A stretch of 18,199 nt of DNA from CAZYBG01 sp964645155 (lineage in GTDB: Bacteria; Pseudomonadota; Alphaproteobacteria; Rhodobacterales; Rhodobacteraceae), in contig CAZYBG010000067.1 in NCBI GenBank assembly GCA_964645155.1, positions 1 to 18,199 on the forward strand. The letters run 5' to 3'. Shown here piece by piece: positions 1 to 7,761 of the stretch. Numbering within the stretch: position 1 is the stretch's first letter; the number at the start of each line of letters is the position of its first letter. Both the position numbers and the translations under genes were made by a program. The notes beneath the pieces were generated by a model, which was not told the origin of the DNA, did no database searches, and was given only the letters and a program-made list of their open reading frames with translations.

Positions 1-7
1 TGCCGCC

Positions 8-69
8 GCGGGCCGGAAGCGCGGGCCGGAAGCGCGGGCCGGAAGCGCGGGCCGGAAGCGCGGGCCGGG
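8..69. repeat. 13-bp tandem repeat array, about 4.8 copies
   Basis: Four exact head-to-tail copies of GCGGGCCGGAAGC begin at 8, 21, 34 and 47, followed by a partial fifth copy from 60. The array lies about 50 bp beyond the dprA stop codon, on its 3' side. The 13-bp period is not a multiple of three, so each copy shifts the frame, which argues against a coding repeat. I see no ATG or GTG on the minus strand in 1-120. The stretch is therefore probably intergenic, although the C-terminal end of a plus-strand gene entering from the left cannot be excluded, because plus frames stay open to about 100-124. Perfect copies suggest recent slippage and a length that may vary between strains. Confidence 0.9.
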
Positions 70-120
70 CCGGCAACCCGCCGGCGCCTGCGCCGCGATG
101 CCTGACCCGCCGGCTCCGGC

Positions 121-1308
121 CTAGGACGCCGCCGCGAGCGAGAGCAATCCTCCGGGGTGTCGCGCGACGCGCCCCTCGAGCTCGAGCGAGAGAAGCTCCG
201 CCGCCACGGCCTGGGCGGAGAGGCCGAGATCGCGGATCAGCTGGTCCTCGCTCACGGGCGATGGCCCGAGAAGCGCGATGATCGCGGGCGCGGCGCCGCC
301 GGCCATCGCCGCCTTGCCCGAAGCGGCCCCGCGGTGGCCGGCAGGTGGCTCTGCAGCGGCCGCATGAACGCCCTCGGCCGTGTCCATCGCGGCAGGCGGC
401 GCCCCGGGATGTTCCGCGAGCACCTGGCCCTGGCCCAGCGCCGCGAGTACATCCCCCGACCCGCGCACCAGCGTTGCGCCGTCGCGGATCAGGATGTTGC
501 AGCCCGCGGCCCGCGCGTCGAACGGATGCCCCGGCACGGCCATGACCTCCCGGCCCTGGTCGAGCGCGATGCGCGCGGTGATGAGGCTGCCCGACTTCGC
601 CGCGGCCTCCACCACCACCACGGCATGCGCGAGGCCGGAGACGATGCGGTTGCGGCGGGGGAAGTGGCGCGCCTGCGGCTCGAGGCCCATCGGCTGCTCC
701 GAGAGGCGCAGGCCTTCGGCCGCGATCCGTGCGGCGAGCGCGGCGTTCTCGGGCGGGTAGACGATGTCGACCCCGCCGGCCAGCACCGCGACCGTCCCTG
801 TCGGCAGCGCCGCCTCGTGCGCGACGGCGTCGATGCCGCGGGCGAGGCCCGACACCACGACCTGCCCGGCCTCGCCCAGGCCGCGGGCGAGCGCCTTCGT
901 CATCCGCAGCCCGAGGCTCGAGGCGTTGCGGGCGCCGACGAGCGCGGTGGCCGGGCGGCCGAGCAGCGCCAGGTCGCCGATCGCCCAGAGGAGCGGCGGC
1001 GGATCGGCGATCGACGCGAGCGTCGCGGGGTAGCCGGCCGACCCGAAGGCGACGAGCCGCGCACCGGCGCGGCGCGCGGCCGCCATCTCGGCCTCGGCGA
1101 CGCCGGTGGGGCAGGGCGCGTAGTCCTCGGCCCCGGAGGCGCGGGCGATCCCGGGAAGCGCCTCGAGCGCGGCGGCGGCCGAGCCATGTTCGGCCATCAG
1201 CCGGAAGAAGGTCGCAATGCCGACGCGGGGGGAACGGACCAGACGGAGCCAGCGGAGAGCATCTTCTTCCGTGGTGGGTGGTGCGAGGGGGGGTGGGGAA
1301 AAAGACAT
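121..1308 (-). CDS. dprA: DNA-processing protein DprA
   Basis: DprA (Smf) binds incoming single-stranded DNA in the cytoplasm and loads RecA during natural transformation. In Rhodobacter it is also needed to receive gene transfer agent DNA. The 395-aa product has an N-terminal helical region (about 15-60) and the Rossmann-like core (about 90-290). The core shows VGARNAS (124-130), SGLARGID (153-160), VLAGGVD (175-181), HFPRRNRIVSGL (215-226), VVEA and SGSLITAR (239-246), and VPGHPFD (258-264). An Ala/Gly/Pro-rich linker (about 291-340) leads to a winged-helix domain (about 341-392). The ATG at 1308-1306 is the natural start: the conserved N-terminus follows and the upstream gene ends only 80 bp away. 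The stop is TAG. The upstream region holds a CtrA-like site, listed separately. The family is certain; the regulation is inferred. Confidence 0.97.
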   Translation of the reverse strand: MSFSPPPLAPPTTEEDALRWLRLVRSPRVGIATFFRLMAEHGSAAAALEALPGIARASGAEDYAPCPTGVAEAEMAAARRAGARLVAFGSAGYPATLASIADPPPLLWAIGDLALLGRPATALVGARNASSLGLRMTKALARGLGEAGQVVVSGLARGIDAVAHEAALPTGTVAVLAGGVDIVYPPENAALAARIAAEGLRLSEQPMGLEPQARHFPRRNRIVSGLAHAVVVVEAAAKSGSLITARIALDQGREVMAVPGHPFDARAAGCNILIRDGATLVRGSGDVLAALGQGQVLAEHPGAPPAAMDTAEGVHAAAAEPPAGHRGAASGKAAMAGGAAPAIIALLGPSPVSEDQLIRDLGLSAQAVAAELLSLELEGRVARHPGGLLSLAAAS

Positions 1309-1362
1309 CCTTGGTCCCGCCGGCTCCGTCCGATCACGAGCGAATCTCTAGCACCGCTTTCC

Positions 1363-1377
1363 TTAACGCGCGGTAAA
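1363..1377 (-). promoter_or_regulatory. Putative CtrA binding site upstream of dprA
   Basis: On the minus strand the sequence reads TTTA-CCGCGCG-TTAA. This matches the CtrA full-site consensus TTAA-N7-TTAA at seven of eight fixed positions, with the correct 7-nt spacer, in very GC-rich DNA where TTAA is uncommon. Its proximal edge is 54 bp upstream of the dprA ATG. The gap between dprA and the preceding same-strand gene is only 80 bp, so the site most plausibly serves dprA. A -10 element is not clear; TAGAGA at 1350-1345 lies nearby but its spacing is not canonical. CtrA control of competence genes is established in Rhodobacter capsulatus; binding here is inference. Confidence 0.5.
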
Positions 1378-1388
1378 CGGCCGCCCGA

Positions 1389-3230
1389 TCAGTTCTCCGG
1401 CCGCAGCCGGTAGACGGTGACTATGCCGCCCGGCCCGGTCGCGGTCCGTTCCAGGAAGGCCGGCACCGTGCCGCGGGCGAGGCGGTATGCGAAGCCGTCG
1501 CGGCCCCGGTCCTGGTATTCACCGTCGCGCGCGCAGGTCACGACATGGGCCACGCCCAGCTCGCGCAGCCGGCGCTCGGCCCCGGCATCGTCGGCCAGCG
1601 CGATCCGCAGCTGCTCGGTCATCCCCAGCGTGTTGCGGTGATAGGGCGCCGACAGCACGCGGTGCGGCCCGGCGAGCAGGATGTGGGCGCCGAGGTTCGA
1701 GCTTGCCGAGACGAGGCCAGGAGGCAGGTCCGCCAGCACGGCCAGCTCCTCGGGCCGGTAGCAGCTCCACAGGTCGGTCATGCTGAGCGGCCGCGCCGTC
1801 TCGCCGGCGGCCGCGATCCCGGTCTCGGCGGGGGGCCCGGGGGCCGGGCGGACCAGCGCCCAGATCGTCGGCGTCGCCACGAAGACGAAGGCGATGGCGC
1901 CGAGCGCCCGCGGCAGGCTGTCGCGCGCCCGGGCGGAGAGATAGAGCCGCACCCCGAGAATCGCGACCGGCAGCGCCGAAAGCGGCGGCAGCACGGTGCC
2001 CGCGCGCTGCTGCCAGAAGGCGAGCGCCACCGAAAGCAGGATCGCGCCGCCGAGCATCGCCCAGAGCCACCGCTCGGCCGGTTCGCGCACGAACATCACC
2101 GCCGAGGCCGCCGTGGCGAGCAGCGCGGCGCCGAGGATCGGCAGCTCGGTATGGGGCGAATCGCGCAGCAGCGCTGCCCAGCTTCCGGCCTCGGATACCC
2201 GGTCGAGCCAGTGCTCGCGCAGGAAGGGGTCGATGCCGGCCAGCGGATCGGCGAGGCAGGCGGGCACCACGGCCAGCGCCATCGCCGCTGCGGCCGCCCC
2301 CGCGACCGCGAGGATCGCGAGGCGCGCGCCGGCCGAGGCCGCCGGGCCGAACGCCGGGCCGAACGCCGCGCCGAGGCCCAGCAGCCCGGCGCCGGCAAGG
2401 GCGGGAAGCGCGAGGTCGAGCCCGAGCGCGTCGCAGAACCCGCCGCGCCATGCCGAGGCCGGTGCCGTGAGCACGAAAAGCGCCGCCAGCACCGCCGAGA
2501 ACCCCGCGGTGAGCCCGATGATCTGCCGGCGGCTCGCCGGACCGTCCACAACCCATCCGAGGCCGGCGCAGAGCGCCAGCGCGGCGATCACCGGCACGAA
2601 CTCGACGCCCACCGCCAGGCTCGTCGCCATCGCGGCGCCGACGCCGACCGCCGCCCGCGGCCGGCGCGTGGCGACCGCGGCGAGGGCGATGGCCACGACG
2701 AGGATCGCCACCTGCAGGTTGTGGTGGTCGACCATGCCGGGGATGAACCGGCCCGACTGCGAGAGCTGCAGCGCCATCAGGAGCGGCGCGACCCACAGCC
2801 CCGGCGTGCCGGCGAGCGTCCGGCCGGCGGCCGCCGTGGCCGCAAGCGGCGGGCCGAGAAGGATGAGGGGCCAGGCATAGATCGCCGCCGTCTCGGCCGC
2901 CGCTGGCCCGAGGAGCGGCGTCAGCGCCAGGATCAGCCCGGCGATCGGCGCATCGACGAGGCGCGACCAGTGCATCTCGATCCCGGCGGGGCCGAGGCGA
3001 TACTGCGTGAGGTCGAACCAGCCCTGGCCGCCAAGAAGGTCGCGGACCTGCACCAGGCGCATCGCGTCGTCGGTGCCGAAGATCAGCGAGCCGGGGCCGA
3101 CGATCTGGTGGAAGAGGACGCCCGGCAGGGCACCGAGGACCCAGGCGAGGGCCAGCGCGGCGGTGAACATCGCGCCGCCGGCACCCTGCCGCGCCTGCAT
3201 CCCGGCGGTCTCCGCACGATCCTGCGCCAT
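1389..3230 (-). CDS. Polytopic membrane protein, GT-C glycosyltransferase-like (paralog 1)
   Basis: The product of about 613 aa has many hydrophobic helices (the first at about 22-40) and a C-terminal hydrophilic domain of about 140 residues that is probably periplasmic. After the first helix comes a loop with an Asp-Asp pair (54-55, in GTDDAMRL), QVRDLLGGQGWFD and MHWSRLVDAP. A DHHN motif follows at 168-171. A luminal acidic pair after the first membrane span and a DHH motif recall GT-C transferases such as the STT3 type, which use lipid-linked sugars, but the substrate is unknown. The C-terminal domain contains SSNLGAHILL and APYHRN. The start is uncertain: the frame extends to a GTG at 3260 without a ribosome site. 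The ATG at 3230 has AGAGG eight bases upstream, and ATG 3200 with GGAGA is also possible. The 3230 start puts DHHN at the same residue number as in paralog 2. A 12-bp in-frame duplication lies at 2341-2364. Confidence 0.85.
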   Translation of the reverse strand: MAQDRAETAGMQARQGAGGAMFTAALALAWVLGALPGVLFHQIVGPGSLIFGTDDAMRLVQVRDLLGGQGWFDLTQYRLGPAGIEMHWSRLVDAPIAGLILALTPLLGPAAAETAAIYAWPLILLGPPLAATAAAGRTLAGTPGLWVAPLLMALQLSQSGRFIPGMVDHHNLQVAILVVAIALAAVATRRPRAAVGVGAAMATSLAVGVEFVPVIAALALCAGLGWVVDGPASRRQIIGLTAGFSAVLAALFVLTAPASAWRGGFCDALGLDLALPALAGAGLLGLGAAFGPAFGPAASAGARLAILAVAGAAAAAMALAVVPACLADPLAGIDPFLREHWLDRVSEAGSWAALLRDSPHTELPILGAALLATAASAVMFVREPAERWLWAMLGGAILLSVALAFWQQRAGTVLPPLSALPVAILGVRLYLSARARDSLPRALGAIAFVFVATPTIWALVRPAPGPPAETGIAAAGETARPLSMTDLWSCYRPEELAVLADLPPGLVSASSNLGAHILLAGPHRVLSAPYHRNTLGMTEQLRIALADDAGAERRLRELGVAHVVTCARDGEYQDRGRDGFAYRLARGTVPAFLERTATGPGGIVTVYRLRPEN

Positions 3231-3302
3231 CCCTTGCGCCTCTGCCCCGACCGCCCCCACGCGCCGATCTGGTAGAGCAAGTGCGCGGTGCCGGAAACCC
3301 CC

Positions 3303-3321
3303 CTGCGCGGCGGCCGCGCAG
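3303..3321 (-). terminator. Intercistronic hairpin between the two membrane paralogs
   Basis: CTGCGCGG (3303-3310) and CCGCGCAG (3314-3321) form a perfect 8-bp stem with a 3-nt loop. On the minus strand the stem begins six bases after the stop codon of the upstream paralog and is followed by GGGGGTTT. It could be a weak intrinsic terminator that lowers expression of paralog 1, or an mRNA 3'-end stabiliser. The T tract is only three bases, so full termination is doubtful. Confidence 0.5.
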
Positions 3322-3326
3322 AACGC

Positions 3327-5210
3327 TCAGCCGCCGGCGCGCACGAGGTAGACCCGGACCGCTGCGCCCTCCGCAGCGGCGACCGGCTCGAGGAACCCGG
3401 GCACGCCGCCCGCGACGAGGCGAAAGCCGAAGCCCAGGTCGCCCCTGCCCTCGGCGGCGTATTCCGGATCGCCGTCGCAGGCGATGACATAGTCGACGCC
3501 CTGCGCCCGAAGCTCTTCGGCCGCCGCCGCATCGGTGCCGTAGCCGATGCGCAGCTCGGCCAGCATCCCGGCCTGGTTGCGGTGGTAGGGCGCCGAAAGC
3601 GCGCGGTGCGGCGTATGGAGAAGGACGAAGGCGCCGAGGTTGGAACTGCCCGAGACGAGGCCCGGCGGCAGCGCCGCGAGCGTGGCGAAGGCCTCGGCGG
3701 TCAGGCAGTCTTCGGGCTGCGTGCCGAGAGCAGCGGAGCCTTCCGTAGCAGTGGCGGCCGCCGTGGGTCCCCCCGTGTCGCCCCCGGCCGGTGCCCCGGG
3801 CGCGGCGGTTCCCGACGGTGCCAGCCGGGTTGCCGCCAGCGCCCAGACCTGCGGTGTCGACAGGGCGAAGAGCGCGAGCGCCGCGAGGCGCAGCCCGGCC
3901 CGCGCCCCGGCGACCCCGCGCCCGTAGAGCCGGCCGATCAGCGCGCCGAGCGGCAGCGCGGCGAGCGGGCCTATGAAGATCGCGGCACGGTTCTGCCAGA
4001 GCGTCATCGGCAACGAGACGAGAAGCATCAGGCCGACGAGAACCCATGCCTCGCGCCCCCGCCCGGCGAGGACGAGCGCGATGGTCGCGGCCATGCCGAG
4101 CAGCCAGACCACGATCAGCGGAACGAGGTAGGGCGCTGTCGTCGCTACGCTCTCGAACAGCGGCCGCGCCTCGGCCACGCGGTCGAACCAGAGCGCCCGG
4201 AGCCGGGGGTCGAGCGCGTCGAGCGGGCTGGCGAGGCAGGCGGGCGCCCAGATCAGCGTGACCGCGCCGACGAGGACGGCGACCGCCGCCAGAGCCGCGA
4301 GGCGCAGGAGGGCGGGCCGGTCCGAGAGGGCGAGGGCCGCAAGCGCGAGGCCCGCCGCCGCGGTGAGGAGCGGCACCGCCTGGTCGGCCGAGAACGCGTC
4401 GCAAAAGCCGCCGCGCCAGGCCTCGGCCGGGGCGGTGGCGGCAAAGAGCGCCGCGGCGCCCAGCCCGAGGGCCGCCGCGAAGGCGACTGTGGCGGGCCGC
4501 GCCGCCGCGCCCCGCAAGGCCCAGTGAAGCGCCATGAACGCCCCGAGCGCGGCCAGATGCGGCAGCGTCTCGATCCCGACGGCGAGGCTTGTCGCGACCG
4601 CCAGACCCGCGCCGGCGGCCGGGCCGGGCCCGCGGTCGGGGCGGGCAAGCCCGACCATGGCGAGGCCGGCCGCAAGGACGAGAAGCGCGACCTGCACGTT
4701 GTGATGATCGAGCGCCGTCGGCGCGAAGGCGCGGGTGTGGACCAGCATCTGCGCCATCAGGACGCCGCCCAGGACCGCCGTCACCCGGCCCTCGAGCCGA
4801 TGCAGCGCCACGACCGCCGCCGCCAGCGGCACCAGCGCGAGGAGCAGCGGCCAGGCGACGATCACCGCGCCCTCGGCGGCCGCGGGCCCGAGCCATGGGC
4901 CGAGCAGCGCCGCGGAGACGAGCATCAGACCGGCGATCGGCGCATCGACCACGCGCGACCAGTGCATCGCCGTGCCCCCGCCGGGGCCAAGCCGGTACTG
5001 CATGTTGTCGAACCAGCCCTGCCCGGCCAGAAGGTCGCGCACCTGCACGAGGCGCATCGCGTCGTCCTGGTCGAGCGCGCCGGCCGCCGCACCGTAGAGC
5101 GCGAGGGCAGCGAGGCTCGGGAACAGGAACACCGCCCAGACCCCGAGCACCACGGCCAGGGTCCAGCCGGCCCGGCCGCCGCCGGATACGGCCGCGCCGG
5201 CGTCAGCCAT
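3327..5210 (-). CDS. Polytopic membrane protein, GT-C glycosyltransferase-like (paralog 2)
   Basis: The 627-aa multi-span membrane protein is clearly paralogous to its downstream neighbour. Shared elements, in the same order, are DDAMRLVQVRDLL (from 49), QGWFD, QYRLGP, MHWSR (82-86), VDAPIAGL, DHHN (168-171), AWRGGFCDA, PACL.SPL..DP, a WQ.RA segment, LPPGLVS.SSNLGA, LSAPYHRN and a GV..V..C.gD.EY stretch. The first membrane span covers about 16-42. The C-terminal 150 residues look like an extracytoplasmic domain preceded by an Ala/Gly/Pro/Thr-rich linker (about 465-490). The ATG at 5210 is supported by GGAGG nine bases upstream. tldD ends 38 bp upstream on the same strand, so the two may be cotranscribed. 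The function is not established; a transferase using a lipid-linked sugar is a guess from the acidic pair in the first loop and the DHH motif. Confidence 0.9.
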   Translation of the reverse strand: MADAGAAVSGGGRAGWTLAVVLGVWAVFLFPSLAALALYGAAAGALDQDDAMRLVQVRDLLAGQGWFDNMQYRLGPGGGTAMHWSRVVDAPIAGLMLVSAALLGPWLGPAAAEGAVIVAWPLLLALVPLAAAVVALHRLEGRVTAVLGGVLMAQMLVHTRAFAPTALDHHNVQVALLVLAAGLAMVGLARPDRGPGPAAGAGLAVATSLAVGIETLPHLAALGAFMALHWALRGAAARPATVAFAAALGLGAAALFAATAPAEAWRGGFCDAFSADQAVPLLTAAAGLALAALALSDRPALLRLAALAAVAVLVGAVTLIWAPACLASPLDALDPRLRALWFDRVAEARPLFESVATTAPYLVPLIVVWLLGMAATIALVLAGRGREAWVLVGLMLLVSLPMTLWQNRAAIFIGPLAALPLGALIGRLYGRGVAGARAGLRLAALALFALSTPQVWALAATRLAPSGTAAPGAPAGGDTGGPTAAATATEGSAALGTQPEDCLTAEAFATLAALPPGLVSGSSNLGAFVLLHTPHRALSAPYHRNQAGMLAELRIGYGTDAAAAEELRAQGVDYVIACDGDPEYAAEGRGDLGFGFRLVAGGVPGFLEPVAAAEGAAVRVYLVRAGG

Positions 5211-5248
5211 CGCGCCGGCCCTCCGCCCGGGTCAGCACGGCCGGCACG

Positions 5249-6670
5249 TCAGGCGGCCGACCCGCCGACGGTCAGGCCGCCGATCAGCAGGGTCGGCTGG
5301 CCGACACCCACCGGCACCCACTGCCCGGCCTTGCCGCAATTGCCGATGCCGGGGTCGAGCGCCATGTCGTCGCCGATCGCGCGGATCTTCTGCAGCGCCG
5401 TCGCACCGTCGCCGATCAGGGTCGCGCCCTTCACCGCCGCGCCGACCTTGCCGTTCCGGACCCGGTAGGCCTCGGTGCAGGAGAACACGAACTTGCCGTT
5501 CGTGATGTCGACCTGGCCGCCGCCGAAGCCGACGGCATAGATCCCGTCCTTCAGGCTCGCCACGATCCCGGCGGGGTCGTCGCTTCCGGCCAGCATGTAG
5601 GTGTTGGTCATCCGCGGCATCGGGATATGTGCATAGCTCTCGCGCCGGCCGTTTCCGGTGGGCGCCACGCCCATCAGGCGGGCGTTCTGGCGGTCCTGCA
5701 TGTAGCCGGTCAGGATGCCGTCCTCGATCAGCACGTTGCGCCCCGAGGGCGTGCCTTCGTCGTCGACGCTGAGCGAGCCGCGGCGGTCGGGGATCGTCCC
5801 GTCGTCGAGGACCGTGACGCCGGGCGCGGCGATGCGCTGGCCCAGCAGGCCGGCGAAGGCCGAGGTCCGCTTGCGGTTGAAGTCGCCCTCGAGCCCGTGG
5901 CCGATCGCCTCGTGCAGCAGGATGCCGGGCCAGCCGGGGCCGAGCACCACATCCATCACGCCGGCCGGCGCCGCCTCGGCGCCGAGGTTGACCAGCGCGA
6001 TGCGGAGCGCCTCGCGCGCCATCGGCTGCCAGCGTGCAGGCGCGAGCAGGAGGTCGAGCCCGTGCCGGCCGCCGCCGCCGGTGCCGCCCTGCTCGCGCCG
6101 GCCGTTCTCCTCGACGATGACGCTGACATTGAGCCGCGCCATCGGCCGCACGTCGCGCACCGTCAGCCCCTCGGGGCGCAGGATCTCCACCTCCTGGTGC
6201 GAGGCCGCCAGCGTGGCCGAGACCTGCACCACGCGGGGGTCGAGCGCGCGGGCGAAGGCGTCGATCTCGCGCAGGAGGTCGAGCTTCGCGGCGAACGGCG
6301 CCGCCGCGATCGGGTCGGCATCGCCGTAGAGCCGGCGGTTGGTGGCCGCCGGCGGCAGCGCCAGCGTGCCGCCGCCGTCGCCGACGGCAAGCCGTGCCGT
6401 CTCGGCGGCGCGGATCAGCGCGCGTTCGGAGATTTCGGTCGAATGCGCGTAGCCCGCCGTCTCGCCCTTCACGGCGCGAAGGCCGAAACCCTCGGCGGCG
6501 TCGTAGCTCGCCGTCTTGACGCGGCCGTCGTCGAAGACCAGCACCTCCGAGCGGCGGCGTTCGAGGAACAGCTCGCCGTCATCGGCCCCGTCGGTCGCCG
6601 CCCGCAGGGTGGCGAGGCTGCGGGGTCGGTCGAGCAGCGTCTCGAACGGACGGAAATGCGGATCGGGCAT
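5249..6670 (-). CDS. tldD: Metalloprotease TldD
   Basis: TldD is the catalytic subunit of the TldD/TldE cytoplasmic zinc protease, known for CcdA degradation and for maturing peptides such as microcin B17. The 473-aa product has the usual family length. It carries the metal site HEAIGHGLEGD with the HExxxH ligands at 253-258, and the downstream Cys (C445, in GNCGKAGQ) that completes zinc binding in E. coli TldD. Other family hallmarks are DDGR near residue 47, DYGE-type N-terminal segments, DDEGTPS (303-309), MQDRQNARL and GGQVDI. The ATG at 6670 has CCGGAG eight bases upstream. No tldE (pmbA) partner is in the window; in many alphaproteobacteria it is unlinked. The gene is divergent from coxB and may be the first cistron of a unit with the two membrane paralogs. 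Confidence 0.97.
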   Translation of the reverse strand: MPDPHFRPFETLLDRPRSLATLRAATDGADDGELFLERRRSEVLVFDDGRVKTASYDAAEGFGLRAVKGETAGYAHSTEISERALIRAAETARLAVGDGGGTLALPPAATNRRLYGDADPIAAAPFAAKLDLLREIDAFARALDPRVVQVSATLAASHQEVEILRPEGLTVRDVRPMARLNVSVIVEENGRREQGGTGGGGRHGLDLLLAPARWQPMAREALRIALVNLGAEAAPAGVMDVVLGPGWPGILLHEAIGHGLEGDFNRKRTSAFAGLLGQRIAAPGVTVLDDGTIPDRRGSLSVDDEGTPSGRNVLIEDGILTGYMQDRQNARLMGVAPTGNGRRESYAHIPMPRMTNTYMLAGSDDPAGIVASLKDGIYAVGFGGGQVDITNGKFVFSCTEAYRVRNGKVGAAVKGATLIGDGATALQKIRAIGDDMALDPGIGNCGKAGQWVPVGVGQPTLLIGGLTVGGSAA

Positions 6671-6750
6671 CGGCTGGCTCCGGATCGGTCGGTGGCGGGC
6701 GCCGGGAAGCGTCCGTATGACGCAACGGTTTCGCTTGTCGCGGCTTGTGC

Positions 6751-6779
6751 AATATGGTTTTCACCGGAGCGCGATACAA
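6751..6779 (-). promoter_or_regulatory. tldD: Possible tldD promoter
   Basis: On the minus strand TTGTAT (6779-6774) and CATATT (6756-6751) are separated by exactly 17 bases and resemble sigma-70 -35 and -10 boxes (three and four of six matches). Transcription would start about 75 bp upstream of the tldD ATG. This is one of the few A/T-rich patches in the divergent region. It also overlaps one arm of an inverted repeat CGATAC (6772-6777) / GTATCG (6797-6802) facing coxB. I found no convincing plus-strand promoter for coxB by eye. Confidence 0.3.
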
Positions 6780-6866
6780 CGGAATTCCGCCCGGCCGTAT
6801 CGTGCACCGCGATGGCGCCGCCCGCGCGGCGCCGATCCGGCGGGGAAGCGACAAGAGGGAACCGAG

Positions 6867-7742
6867 ATGCGACTTCTGACGAGCATTTCCGTCGCCGTTG
6901 CGGGCACGCTGTCGGCCGCCGCGGCCGCCGCGCAGACGCTGCCCGAAGGCCTGCCGGTGATCGGCAGCCCGCAGCCCGGCGGCACCGGGTTCCAGCCGGC
7001 CGCGACCGAGCTTGCGCGTGACCTGCATTGGCTCGACGGGTTCCTCCTCGTCATCATCGCCGGCATCTGCCTCTTCGTCCTCGCGCTCCTCGCGATCGTC
7101 ATCGTGCGCCACAACCGGCGCGCCAACCCGACGCCGGCGCGGTTCACCCACAACACGCCGATCGAGCTTGCCTGGACCGGCATTCCGATCGTCATCCTGC
7201 TGGCCATCATGGCGTTCTCGCTGCCGGTCCTCTTCAAGCAGCAGATCATGCCCGAGGCCGACGTCGTCATCAAAGCGACCGGCCACCAGTGGTACTGGAG
7301 CTACGAGTATCCCGACGAGGAGATCGGCTTCGCGAGCTACATGCTCCAGCCCGAGGAGCTCGAGGGCGCCGGCTATGCCGAGGATCTGTTCCTGCTCGCC
7401 ACCGATACGGCTGTGGTGGTGCCGACCGGGCAGGACATCCTGGTTCAGGTCACCGCGGCCGACGTGATCCATTCCTGGACGATCCCGGCCTTCGGCGTGA
7501 AGCAGGACGGCATCCCCGGGCGCCTCGCCGAGCTGTGGTTCAACGTGGACGAGGGGATGGAAGGCATCTATTTCGGCCAGTGCTCGGAACTCTGCGGCAA
7601 GGACCACTCTTATATGCCGATCACGGTGATGGCCGTGAGCCAGGCCGACTACGAGACATGGCTTTCCGGCGCGCGCGAGGCCTATGCGCTGAACCGCCCC
7701 GCCGGGGCGCCCGCGCCCGTCGACGTGGCCTCGGCCGACTGA
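6867..7742 (+). CDS. coxB: Cytochrome c oxidase subunit II
   Basis: Subunit II of the aa3-type oxidase accepts electrons from cytochrome c at the CuA centre on the periplasmic face. The 291-aa product has a signal peptide (1-22, with the AAAQ region as likely cleavage) and two membrane spans (about 58-80 and 103-123). The cupredoxin domain contains GHQWYWSYEYP (139-149), the aromatic electron-entry patch. CuA ligands are all present: H202 (VIHSW), C239, E241 and C243 (CSELC), H247 and M250. The ATG at 6867 has AGAGGGA six to seven bases upstream; the reading frame is open further upstream but no signal peptide would result. The gene starts the cluster; subunit I is not in the window, as in Rhodobacter and Paracoccus where ctaD is unlinked. 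The gene is also called ctaC. Confidence 0.98.
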   Translation: MRLLTSISVAVAGTLSAAAAAAQTLPEGLPVIGSPQPGGTGFQPAATELARDLHWLDGFLLVIIAGICLFVLALLAIVIVRHNRRANPTPARFTHNTPIELAWTGIPIVILLAIMAFSLPVLFKQQIMPEADVVIKATGHQWYWSYEYPDEEIGFASYMLQPEELEGAGYAEDLFLLATDTAVVVPTGQDILVQVTAADVIHSWTIPAFGVKQDGIPGRLAELWFNVDEGMEGIYFGQCSELCGKDHSYMPITVMAVSQADYETWLSGAREAYALNRPAGAPAPVDVASAD

Positions 7743-7761
7743 CACAGAGCCTAGGGCCGCG

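Noticed and set aside
1..120. Possible CRISPR-like repeat or start of topA
   Set aside because: Repeats are contiguous with no spacers, and there is no ATG or GTG on the minus strand. A gene start would have to lie outside the window.
2341..2364. Two tandem copies of a 12-bp unit inside membrane paralog 1
   Set aside because: It is an in-frame duplication encoding Phe-Gly-Pro-Ala-like residues in a loop. It is too short to mean more than local slippage.
1519..4896. Very long open frame (over 1100 codons) on the minus strand, out of frame with both membrane proteins
   Set aside because: It crosses two well-supported genes, is almost all Arg/Ala/Gly/Pro, and shows no family motif. Such shadows are expected in high-GC DNA.
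6754..6879. 41-codon ORF on the plus strand whose stop overlaps the start of coxB, resembling a leader peptide
   Set aside because: It has no ribosome site, no regulatory codon pattern or run of one amino acid, and no hairpin that would act as an attenuator.
4589..7021. 810-codon plus-strand open frame antisense to tldD and a membrane paralog
   Set aside because: It is antisense to genes with intact catalytic motifs and crosses the divergent promoter region. Its composition is that of a GC shadow.
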